In this document: in pieces, positions 1-5,117 of the stretch
Layout of the letters: each line of letters opens with the position of its first letter
How positions within the stretch are numbered: the stretch's first letter is position 1
NCBI GenBank assembly: GCA_947625005.1
Contig: CANQNA010000091.1
Location: forward strand, 1 to 5,856
Direction of reading: 5' to 3'
Source: an uncultured Bacilli bacterium
GTDB taxonomy: Bacteria; Bacillota_I; Bacilli_A; RF39; UBA660
DNA length: 5,856 nt
Translations under genes and position numbers: made by a program
The notes under the pieces: model-generated
The model's input: only the letters and a program-made list of their open reading frames with translations
The model's database searches: none
Told to the model about the DNA's origin: nothing

Positions 1-682
1 AAATAGAATGACTCAATATAAAGAAAAATCAAAAAATAAAAAAGAAAATGCTATAACTTGTGGATTATATACTTATCCTGTTTTAATGGCTAGTGATATT
101 TTAATGTATGATGCTGATGTAGTTCCTACAGGAATTGATCAAAAACAACATGTTGAACTAGCTCGTAATATTGCTGAACGGTTTAATAATAGATATGGCG
201 AAACTTTTAAAGTACCCGAACCATTAATACCGGAAGTCGGAGCAAAAATAAAAGATTTACAAAATCCTTTAAAAAAGATGAGTAAAAGTGAAGGAGCGAA
301 CAAAGGCTGTATTATGTTACTTGATGAAGTAAATATTAGCAGGAAAAAAATTATGTCCGCTATTACAGATAGTGGTAAAGAAATTAAATTTGATGAAGAG
401 AATAAACCTGGTATTTCTAATTTAATGACAATTTATTCAGCTTTTACTAATAAAAGCATGGAAGAAATAGAAAAAGAATTTAAAGATGCTAATTATGGAA
501 CATTTAAATCAGTCGTCGCTGATGTTGTATGTGAATTTTTAAATAATCTTCAAATCAAATATAAAGAAATAATGAATAGTAATATTATTGATGAAATGTT
601 GGATAAAGGGATTAAAAAAGTTTTACCAATTAGCGAAGCAAAAGTTCAAGAAGTATTTAAAAAAGTTGGTCTTGGAAGATAG
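1..682 (+). CDS. trpS: Tryptophanyl-tRNA synthetase, C-terminal part (5' end outside window)
   Basis: This class I aminoacyl-tRNA synthetase charges tRNA-Trp with tryptophan in the cytoplasm, using ATP. The reading frame is open to the left edge: the codons before the first ATG (position 8) read Asn-Arg, giving the family string RMTQYKEKS. That ATG is therefore internal and roughly the first 100 residues, including the HIGH motif, lie outside the window. Seen here are the family signatures TYPVLMASDIL, GIDQKQHVELARNIAERFN and the ATP-binding loop KMSKS (positions 275-289), followed by a helical anticodon-binding tail. The visible 226 residues plus the missing part would give the usual length of about 330. 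The frame ends in TAG inside a terminator hairpin. It converges with whiA. Its promoter and any T-box leader are not visible. Confidence 0.96.
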   Translation, partial: NRMTQYKEKSKNKKENAITCGLYTYPVLMASDILMYDADVVPTGIDQKQHVELARNIAERFNNRYGETFKVPEPLIPEVGAKIKDLQNPLKKMSKSEGANKGCIMLLDEVNISRKKIMSAITDSGKEIKFDEENKPGISNLMTIYSAFTNKSMEEIEKEFKDANYGTFKSVVADVVCEFLNNLQIKYKEIMNSNIIDEMLDKGIKKVLPISEAKVQEVFKKVGLGR

Positions 683-694
683 ATCAACTTTTTT
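659..694. terminator. Bidirectional Rho-independent terminator between trpS and whiA
   Basis: A 13-bp stem (659-671 with 682-694, one G-T wobble) encloses a 10-base loop. The left arm starts with six A and the right arm ends with six T, so either strand yields a hairpin followed by a U-run. It can stop trpS from the left and whiA from the right. The left arm and loop lie inside the last codons of trpS, and the TAG stop spans the loop/right-arm boundary. Only about five G-C or G-U pairs are present, as expected in such AT-rich DNA. Confidence 0.85.
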
Positions 695-698
695 ATAA

Positions 699-1607
699 TT
701 AGTTTTTCTTTTCTTTATTTTTTTGAACTAAATCTTTTATCTTTCTAAAATAATGATTAATCCCTGATTTAGTAATGTTTATATCAGTTTCTAAAGAAAT
801 AATATTAGCAAGTTCATTTAAACTACTTTCCGGATACTTTAAGCGATAATTTGCTGTTGTTATTATTTTTTCATCTAATAAATTTAACATATCATGAGAT
901 TTTAAGTAATTAATGTTTTCTACTTGTTCATTACAAGTTTTTAAACTCTTTTCTACATTTGCTTGTTCACAATTATTAAGACGATTAACCATATTTTTAT
1001 GATCTCTATAAATTCTAATATCTTCATAATAAAATAAAGAATTAACTGCATTCATTAATTTAATAAAATCACTTATTTCTTCACTAGATTTTAAATAAAC
1101 CATATATCCTTTACTTCTTTTAATAACTTTAACGTTATATTTAAAATTTAACATAATATTTTTTACTAAGAATGCATCATTTTCTTTGTCAATTAAAAAT
1201 TCTAAATGATATTTACTTTTTCCGGGATCATTAATACTACCACAAGCTAGAAAAACACCCTTTAAAAAAGCAATTTTTTCTTCATCAGAAGAATTAGGTA
1301 AACTTTTAATAGTATTATTATAATCTTCTATAATAGTAGTTACTTTATCTTTAATAGCTAAAATATAAATATTCTTTACTTTAAATTTTTTTTGAACTCT
1401 TAAAGTTAGTTTAATATTTATATTATAATGAGTTTTCAACAATTTAAAAATATAACGGGCAACTGAAGCATTTTCTGTAACAATCATTAAACTATTATTG
1501 GAAATAGTAGCATTAAAATAAAGATAGCTATGTAAAACAACTAAAGATTCTATAATATTTTCTCTAATTTTTGTTATTTCATCTTTTATTCTTGTAGTAA
1601 AAGTCAT
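699..1607 (-). CDS. whiA: DNA-binding protein WhiA
   Basis: WhiA is a conserved Gram-positive protein combining an N-terminal LAGLIDADG homing-endonuclease-like fold without known nuclease activity and a C-terminal helix-turn-helix. In Streptomyces it is a sporulation transcription factor; in Bacillus subtilis it influences cell division and chromosome segregation. The 302-residue length fits the family (about 310-330). Recognisable blocks are the N-terminal FTTRIKDEI, the central FLKGVFLACGSIND (residues 114-127), VYLKSSEEISDFIKLMNA (170-187), RIYRDHKNMVNRLNNCEQAN (198-217) and the C-terminal helix-turn-helix near 239-291, with ITKSGINHYFRKI. The start lies one base after the yvcK stop. Its ribosome-binding site, AAAGGGGAA, lies over the last yvcK codons, so translation is probably coupled. 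No separate promoter is visible. It ends at the bidirectional terminator shared with trpS. No crh follows it, unlike B. subtilis. Confidence 0.94.
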   Translation of the reverse strand: MTFTTRIKDEITKIRENIIESLVVLHSYLYFNATISNNSLMIVTENASVARYIFKLLKTHYNINIKLTLRVQKKFKVKNIYILAIKDKVTTIIEDYNNTIKSLPNSSDEEKIAFLKGVFLACGSINDPGKSKYHLEFLIDKENDAFLVKNIMLNFKYNVKVIKRSKGYMVYLKSSEEISDFIKLMNAVNSLFYYEDIRIYRDHKNMVNRLNNCEQANVEKSLKTCNEQVENINYLKSHDMLNLLDEKIITTANYRLKYPESSLNELANIISLETDINITKSGINHYFRKIKDLVQKNKEKKN

Positions 1608-1608
1608 A

Positions 1609-2547
1609 TTATTCCCCTTTCATTAAATAAGAAAAAATTAAATAAGCTGTTTTTAAAGGATCATGTTTAATACTTCCATCTTCAAAATAATAAATTTTAT
1701 CTGTAATATATTTTATATTTAAGTTATTTAATTCTTTTTTATCAAATTTAACATAATCTTTTTGCTCTTCTGTTTCATATTTTTTTAAAATATTTTTAGG
1801 AATATTTTTATCATTGGCAATTACAACATCTATATCTATAAATTTACTTAAATATTTTAAATGATCACTTACTTTATAATCATCAGTTTCTCCCGGTTGA
1901 GTAAATAAATTACAGATATACATAGTTTTGGCTTTACTTTTATTAATAGCTTCTCTAATTTCTGGAATAACTAAATGTGGAGAAATACTGGTAAGTAGAC
2001 TTCCGGGAGCGATTATAATTAAATCTGCATCTTTAATAGCTTTTAAAACAGAGGAATTTATTTTAAAACTTTTATTATATTTTATACTTTTGATATATTT
2101 ACTACTTTTAGTAATTTCCTCTTCTCCATAAATTAATTCTCCTTTAGTACTTTCTCCAATAAGCTCGACTTTTTCATCAGTTAAAGGAAGAATTAAACCA
2201 TTTATATTTAATAAATCACACATAAAATTAGTAGCACTAGAGAGACTACCTTTCATTTCAATTAAAGCGGCTAACAAAAGATTTCTAACAGGATGATTTT
2301 CCAAAGAAGATTTAGTAAAACGATAACTTAATAAATCTATCATGTCTTTATTAACATTCGCCATAGATATTAAAACCTTACCAACATCTCCTACCGCTGG
2401 TATATCTAAATCTTTTTTTAAAATTCCTGTACTTTGTCCATTATCAGCAACACTAATAATAGCTGAAACTTTTACGGGAAATAGTTTTAAACCTTTTAAG
2501 ATATGTGATAATCCTGTCCCTCCTCCTAAGACCGCAATATTTTTCAT
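1609..2547 (-). CDS. yvcK: YvcK/CofD-like protein (putative gluconeogenesis factor)
   Basis: YvcK proteins share the CofD-like Rossmann fold. In B. subtilis YvcK is needed for growth and normal shape on gluconeogenic carbon sources, binds UDP-GlcNAc and affects PBP1 localisation; it is not known to be an enzyme. The 312-residue length is usual. Seen are the N-terminal glycine loop LGGGTGLSHILKGLK (residues 7-21), VADNGQSTG (33-41), PAVGDVGKVL (50-59), NHPVRNLLLAAL (84-95), PGSLLTSISPHLVIPEI (181-197) and ICNLFTQPGETDDYKVSDH (211-229). Several of these depart from the common forms ADDGGSSG and PPGDIRN. The start is set by a strong AGGAGG at 2555-2560, seven bases upstream. The gene lies 41 bases after xer and directly before whiA, the conserved yvcK-whiA order. 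A candidate promoter lies in the xer-yvcK gap, though readthrough from xer is also plausible. Confidence 0.93.
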   Translation of the reverse strand: MKNIAVLGGGTGLSHILKGLKLFPVKVSAIISVADNGQSTGILKKDLDIPAVGDVGKVLISMANVNKDMIDLLSYRFTKSSLENHPVRNLLLAALIEMKGSLSSATNFMCDLLNINGLILPLTDEKVELIGESTKGELIYGEEEITKSSKYIKSIKYNKSFKINSSVLKAIKDADLIIIAPGSLLTSISPHLVIPEIREAINKSKAKTMYICNLFTQPGETDDYKVSDHLKYLSKFIDIDVVIANDKNIPKNILKKYETEEQKDYVKFDKKELNNLNIKYITDKIYYFEDGSIKHDPLKTAYLIFSYLMKGE

Positions 2548-2566
2548 AATACTTCCTCCTCATTTG

Positions 2567-2575
2567 ATTATATCA
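2567..2575 (-). promoter_or_regulatory. Candidate extended -10 promoter element for yvcK-whiA
   Basis: On the minus strand the site reads TGATATAAT, a perfect extended -10 (TGn plus TATAAT), preceded by five T. The -35 hexamer at 17 bp spacing (TTCTTA) is weak. The predicted start would be the A at about 2560, the first base of the AGGAGG ribosome-binding site. The same 13 bases occur upstream of xer. A TATAAT is easily found by chance in such AT-rich DNA, so confidence rests on the TG extension and the repeat. Confidence 0.5.
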
Positions 2576-2588
2576 AAAACTCCTTAAA

Positions 2589-3467
2589 TTAAGAACTCTT
2601 ACTTCTTGGATGAGTATGTAAATAAACATTTTTTATTTGTTCATTTGTAACATGAGTATAAATACTAGTTGTGCTTAAGTTAACATGACCTAATAATTCT
2701 TGCACACTTTTTAAATCACACCCTTCGGTTAAAAGCATAGTAGCAAAAGAATGTCTAAAAGTATGTGGAGTAACCTTCAAATTTAAACTGGATTTTTTTA
2801 TAATATTATCTATTATCATTCTTACTCCTCTATCAGTTAATTTAGTTCCTAAATGATTTAAAAATAAATAATCACTGTTACTTTTATTTAATGTTGACCA
2901 CGCACTAGTTAAATAATTTTTCAAGGCCTCTTTAGTATGTTCATTTATATAAACTATTCTTTCTTTATTTCCTTTACCTAAAACCCTAATTTCTCCGTTA
3001 TTTAAATCTATATCATTAATTTTTATATTGACAACTTCACTTATTCTAGCCCCTGTAGCGAGCAAAAGTTCAAAAAGGGCTCGATTTCTAATACCTAAAG
3101 GTGTATTTAAATCAATAACATTAATCATTTCAATAAAATCATTATATTTAAAATAATTAGGAAGTAATTTATCTTTTTTTAAACTATTAACTAATTTAAA
3201 AGGATTATTTTTAATTTGTTTTTGTTTTTCTAAATAATTAAAATAAGTTCGTGATGAAGATAAAATTCTATTAATTGAGTTAGATTTTAATTCTTTTTTC
3301 TTTAGAAAAATAATAAATTCATTTACTTTTTTATAATCTAATTCTTCTAAGTTGTAATTTTTCAACTTTAAAAATCCTTCTAATTTTTCCAAATCCAATT
3401 CATAATTTAAAACAGTATGGTTACTATATTTTTTTTCTAAACTTAAATAATCCAAAAATTTTTGCAT
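2589..3467 (-). CDS. xerD: Tyrosine recombinase XerC/XerD family, XerD-like
   Basis: This site-specific recombinase probably resolves chromosome dimers at a dif site with FtsK, acting on DNA through a covalent phosphotyrosine. At 292 residues it has the standard Xer length. The N-terminal SAM-like core-binding domain spans roughly residues 1-88 and the catalytic domain about 100-285. All catalytic residues are present with Xer spacing: Arg141 (TGARISEV), Lys165 (GKGNKER), His235 and Arg238 (HTFRHSFAT), His261 (LLGHVNLSTT) and Tyr270 (SIYTHV). The tail NVYLHTHPR is typical of Xer proteins rather than phage integrases. GKGNKER and RHSFAT favour XerD over XerC, but whether a second Xer exists cannot be told here. 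Start: ATG with AAAGGTGG four bases upstream. It precedes yvcK by 41 bases, an uncommon neighbour. A candidate promoter lies just upstream, overlapping the terminator of the previous gene. Confidence 0.92.
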   Translation of the reverse strand: MQKFLDYLSLEKKYSNHTVLNYELDLEKLEGFLKLKNYNLEELDYKKVNEFIIFLKKKELKSNSINRILSSSRTYFNYLEKQKQIKNNPFKLVNSLKKDKLLPNYFKYNDFIEMINVIDLNTPLGIRNRALFELLLATGARISEVVNIKINDIDLNNGEIRVLGKGNKERIVYINEHTKEALKNYLTSAWSTLNKSNSDYLFLNHLGTKLTDRGVRMIIDNIIKKSSLNLKVTPHTFRHSFATMLLTEGCDLKSVQELLGHVNLSTTSIYTHVTNEQIKNVYLHTHPRSKSS

Positions 3468-3482
3468 TATACCACCTTTTAA

Positions 3483-3491
3483 ATTATATCA
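3483..3491 (-). promoter_or_regulatory. Candidate extended -10 promoter element for xerD
   Basis: The minus strand reads TGATATAAT, a perfect extended -10, directly after the T-run of the upstream terminator. A -35 at 17 bp (TGGAAT) matches only three of six and lies in the terminator loop region. The predicted start falls at about 3476-3477, giving a leader of 10 bases or so that begins at the AGGTGG ribosome-binding site. It would drive xerD and probably the downstream yvcK-whiA pair. Confidence 0.55.
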
Positions 3492-3519
3492 AAAAAGAAG
3501 AAACTATTCCATTTCTTCT
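3491..3519 (-). terminator. Rho-independent terminator of the 296-residue gene
   Basis: On the minus strand AGAAGAAA (3519-3512), an 8-base loop and TTTCTTCT (3503-3496) form an 8-bp stem followed by a T-run (3495-3491). The stem begins within the TAG stop codon of the unrecognised gene. With only two G-C pairs it is weak, so some readthrough into xerD is possible. Confidence 0.6.
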
Positions 3520-4408
3520 ATTTCTTTAATAACGTTTTTTCCTCTAATCTAATCGCTTTTATATAATCATCTTTTTTTTCTATATCTGGATTATATAAAT
3601 CCAAAATATTTCCTTTAGCTTTTTGGTTTCCCATATACATCTTTATTAATCTATCAAAATCACTTGGTTCCAAAAACTCTTCATGATCACCATGTTGTTG
3701 ATAGTCAAAATAATACTCATCTCTTTCTGTATAACGCCAACTTTCATAGTGTTTAATATAATTAATAATTCTTATTAATAAATCATGAAGCCCTTTAATA
3801 TTAATATCATTTCTTTTAGGAATATATTTTTTTGACTGATTGACTTTTGTTATTTCGCATTTATACATTTCATTGAAAAATAAATTATCAATACACATTT
3901 CAAATTCTTCTCGATGTTCTATAGCATAATTTTCATCATGTAAACAAGTCTTTAATAAATCTATACTACCATCTTCAAAAAACAAAACAGGTTTTTCTGC
4001 ATATAAATATTTTTCTTCATATTGAGAAACTATATATGTTAAAAAAGTTTTATCATTTCTCCTGTCATTAATATAACCCTCTATTTTATTTGCTATTTTT
4101 AAAGGATCATAATATTCTATCCCCAATGCCTTTAAATCCTTGGCAAAAATTAAATCTCTTAAAAAAATTGGTGCTAATCTTGTTTCTCCTGTAAATTTAT
4201 CTATTACTTCTGTTCCTATTACAATATTTTCTTCTGCATTTAATAACCCTTTGCTATTTAAATATTCTTTTATTTCTTGCATATTATCAAAAGAAGATGT
4301 AAATGTATCAATTGAATCAAGATCAGTAATATCAAGATATATTTTGAATAACTCACATTGATATTTTTCTGTTTTATAACCTTTACATAAATAATATTCT
4401 TTTCCCAT
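3518..4408 (-). CDS. Hypothetical protein, 296 residues, unrecognised
   Basis: I do not recognise this protein. The frame could open at 4441, but that ATG overlaps the -10 element. The ATG at 4408 is preceded by GAAGAGGGGG five bases upstream and is the better start, giving 296 residues. The product looks soluble: no signal peptide, no hydrophobic membrane segment, many charged and Tyr residues. Visible blocks are YYLCKGYKTEKYQCELFKIY near the N-terminus, VIDKFTGETRLAPIFLRDLIF (about 68-88, beta then helix), KPVLFFEDGSIDLL (139-152), a helical stretch 205-221, and an acidic-aromatic segment 226-247 (RDEYYFDYQQHGDHEEF). Cysteines 8, 18, 155, 172 and 184 do not form a clear zinc site. Base composition and codon choice resemble the neighbours. 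It is a single-gene unit with its own promoter and terminator, between conserved housekeeping genes, so its role cannot be read from context. Confidence 0.85.
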   Translation of the reverse strand: MGKEYYLCKGYKTEKYQCELFKIYLDITDLDSIDTFTSSFDNMQEIKEYLNSKGLLNAEENIVIGTEVIDKFTGETRLAPIFLRDLIFAKDLKALGIEYYDPLKIANKIEGYINDRRNDKTFLTYIVSQYEEKYLYAEKPVLFFEDGSIDLLKTCLHDENYAIEHREEFEMCIDNLFFNEMYKCEITKVNQSKKYIPKRNDINIKGLHDLLIRIINYIKHYESWRYTERDEYYFDYQQHGDHEEFLEPSDFDRLIKMYMGNQKAKGNILDLYNPDIEKKDDYIKAIRLEEKTLLKK

Positions 4409-4423
4409 ATTAACCCCCTCTTC
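4409..4423 (-). promoter_or_regulatory. Ribosome-binding site fixing the start of the 296-residue gene
   Basis: The minus strand reads GAAGAGGGGG followed by five bases and ATG (4408). The upstream in-frame ATG at 4441 has no such site and would lie upstream of the predicted transcription start near 4425, so it is rejected. Confidence 0.75.
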
Positions 4424-4431
4424 TTGAGTAC

Positions 4432-4460
4432 ATAGTACCATATTTTTTCTTTTTTGTCAA
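4432..4460 (-). promoter_or_regulatory. Strong sigma-A-type promoter for the 296-residue gene
   Basis: The minus strand carries a consensus -35 TTGACA (4460-4455), a 17-bp spacer rich in A, and -10 TACTAT (4437-4432) preceded by TGG, an extended -10. The predicted start is the A near 4425, leaving a leader of about 17 bases containing the ribosome-binding site. This is the best-matching promoter in the window. Confidence 0.8.
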
Positions 4461-4518
4461 ATTTATGTAAATATGAGTGCCTATACTTTAACTTTACAAA
4501 AGAAAAAAAGCAAATATC

Positions 4519-4547
4519 TAGTCAAAAAAATAATATTATTATATAAT
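4519..4547 (+). promoter_or_regulatory. Promoter for the recU-PBP operon
   Basis: A -35 TAGTCA (4519-4524, four of six) and a perfect -10 TATAAT (4542-4547) are separated by 17 bp. The predicted start is about 4554, so the transcript would begin at the AGGTGG ribosome-binding site, some 11 bases before the TTG start. It is divergent from the promoter of the 296-residue gene; the two -35 boxes are about 58 bp apart. Confidence 0.6.
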
Positions 4548-4551
4548 TATA

Positions 4552-4559
4552 AAAGGTGG
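4552..4559 (+). promoter_or_regulatory. Ribosome-binding site fixing the TTG start of recU
   Basis: AAAGGTGG sits five bases before TTG at 4565. The same AAAAGGTGGT string sits four bases before the xerD ATG, supporting it as a real site in this genome. An in-frame GTG at 4556 lies inside this site and cannot be the start. Confidence 0.75.
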
Positions 4560-4564
4560 TTAGT

Positions 4565-5116
4565 TTGTTATATCCAGGAAATATAAAAAAGGAATATAAA
4601 AAAGTTTATAGTAAAAGTAATCGTGGTCTAGATTTAGAAAATTTAATTAACTTAACAAATGAATATTATCTAGAAAATGACATTGCTGTAATTTATAAGA
4701 AACCAACACCTATTACTGTACATAAAGTAGATTATAAAAATAATAAAGTTACCGAAGGATATTATAGAACTTTATCAACTCTTGATTATAATGGAATATA
4801 TAAAGGTAAATATTTAGATTTTGATGCTAAAGAAACTATATCTAGAACTAGTTTCCCTTTAGCCAATATCCATAAACATCAAATTAAACATATTGAACGA
4901 ATAATTAATCATGGAGGGATTAGTTTTATAATATTAAAAATGAATTTAAAGTATTATTTATTAAAAGGAGAAAATTTATTAGAGTTTATTGCTACTAATA
5001 AAAGAAAAAGTATTCCTTTTGAATATATAGAAAGTAATTGTGAAAAAATTAAAGAAGCACTAAATCCTGCTTTAGATTATCTTAAAGTAATTGATAAAGT
5101 GTATTTTGGAGGATAA
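4565..5116 (+). CDS. recU: Holliday junction resolvase RecU
   Basis: RecU is the Gram-positive Holliday junction resolvase, a dimeric PD-(D/E)xK nuclease that cuts four-way junctions during recombinational repair and chromosome segregation and also modulates RecA. With the TTG start the protein is 183 residues, slightly shorter than B. subtilis RecU (about 206), mainly because its N-terminal and C-terminal tails are shorter. Family strings are YPG at the start, SNRGLDLENLINLTNEYY (18-35), IAVIYKKPTPITV (40-52), STLDYNGIYKGKYLDFDAKE (71-90), TSFPLANIHKHQIKHI, and the C-terminal LDYLKVIDKVYF. Catalytic residues by alignment with the B. subtilis triad Asp88, Glu101, Lys103 are Asp74, Asp87 and Lys89, so the central Glu is Asp here. 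The gene is directly upstream of the PBP gene, the classical recU-ponA order, and its last codons form the PBP ribosome-binding site. Confidence 0.94.
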   Translation: MLYPGNIKKEYKKVYSKSNRGLDLENLINLTNEYYLENDIAVIYKKPTPITVHKVDYKNNKVTEGYYRTLSTLDYNGIYKGKYLDFDAKETISRTSFPLANIHKHQIKHIERIINHGGISFIILKMNLKYYLLKGENLLEFIATNKRKSIPFEYIESNCEKIKEALNPALDYLKVIDKVYFGG

Positions 5117-5117
5117 T

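Noticed and set aside
8..10. ATG at position 8 as the trpS start
   Set aside because: The frame is open to the edge and the preceding Arg codon completes the conserved RMTQ string, so this is an internal Met.
1928..2131. Rightward 67-codon open frame antisense to yvcK
   Set aside because: It lies wholly opposite a well-conserved gene, has no ribosome-binding site, and its hydrophobic composition comes from the complement of AT-rich codons.
2342..2587. Rightward 81-codon open frame antisense to the yvcK start
   Set aside because: It is a shadow of yvcK and the xer-yvcK gap, with no recognisable protein features or ribosome-binding site.
2573..2606. Possible terminator after xerD
   Set aside because: Only a 5-bp A/T-dominated stem can be drawn, and it is not followed directly by a T-run. 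Readthrough into yvcK seems more likely.
3682..3694. HGDHEEF in the 296-residue protein as a possible HExxH-type metalloprotease site
   Set aside because: The spacing does not match HExxH and no supporting third ligand is evident.
4140..4361. Rightward 73-codon open frame antisense to the 296-residue gene
   Set aside because: There is no ribosome-binding site, and the opposite strand has a strong promoter, ribosome-binding site and terminator supporting the leftward gene.
4461..4518. Regulatory RNA or operator in the centre of the divergent intergenic region
   Set aside because: Only short GTAAA/TTTAC arms with mismatched interiors are present, and no convincing hairpin or extended palindrome was seen.
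4556..4558. GTG as the recU start
   Set aside because: It lies within the AAAGGTGG ribosome-binding site. TTG at 4565 has correct spacing and gives the expected N-terminus ending in YPG.
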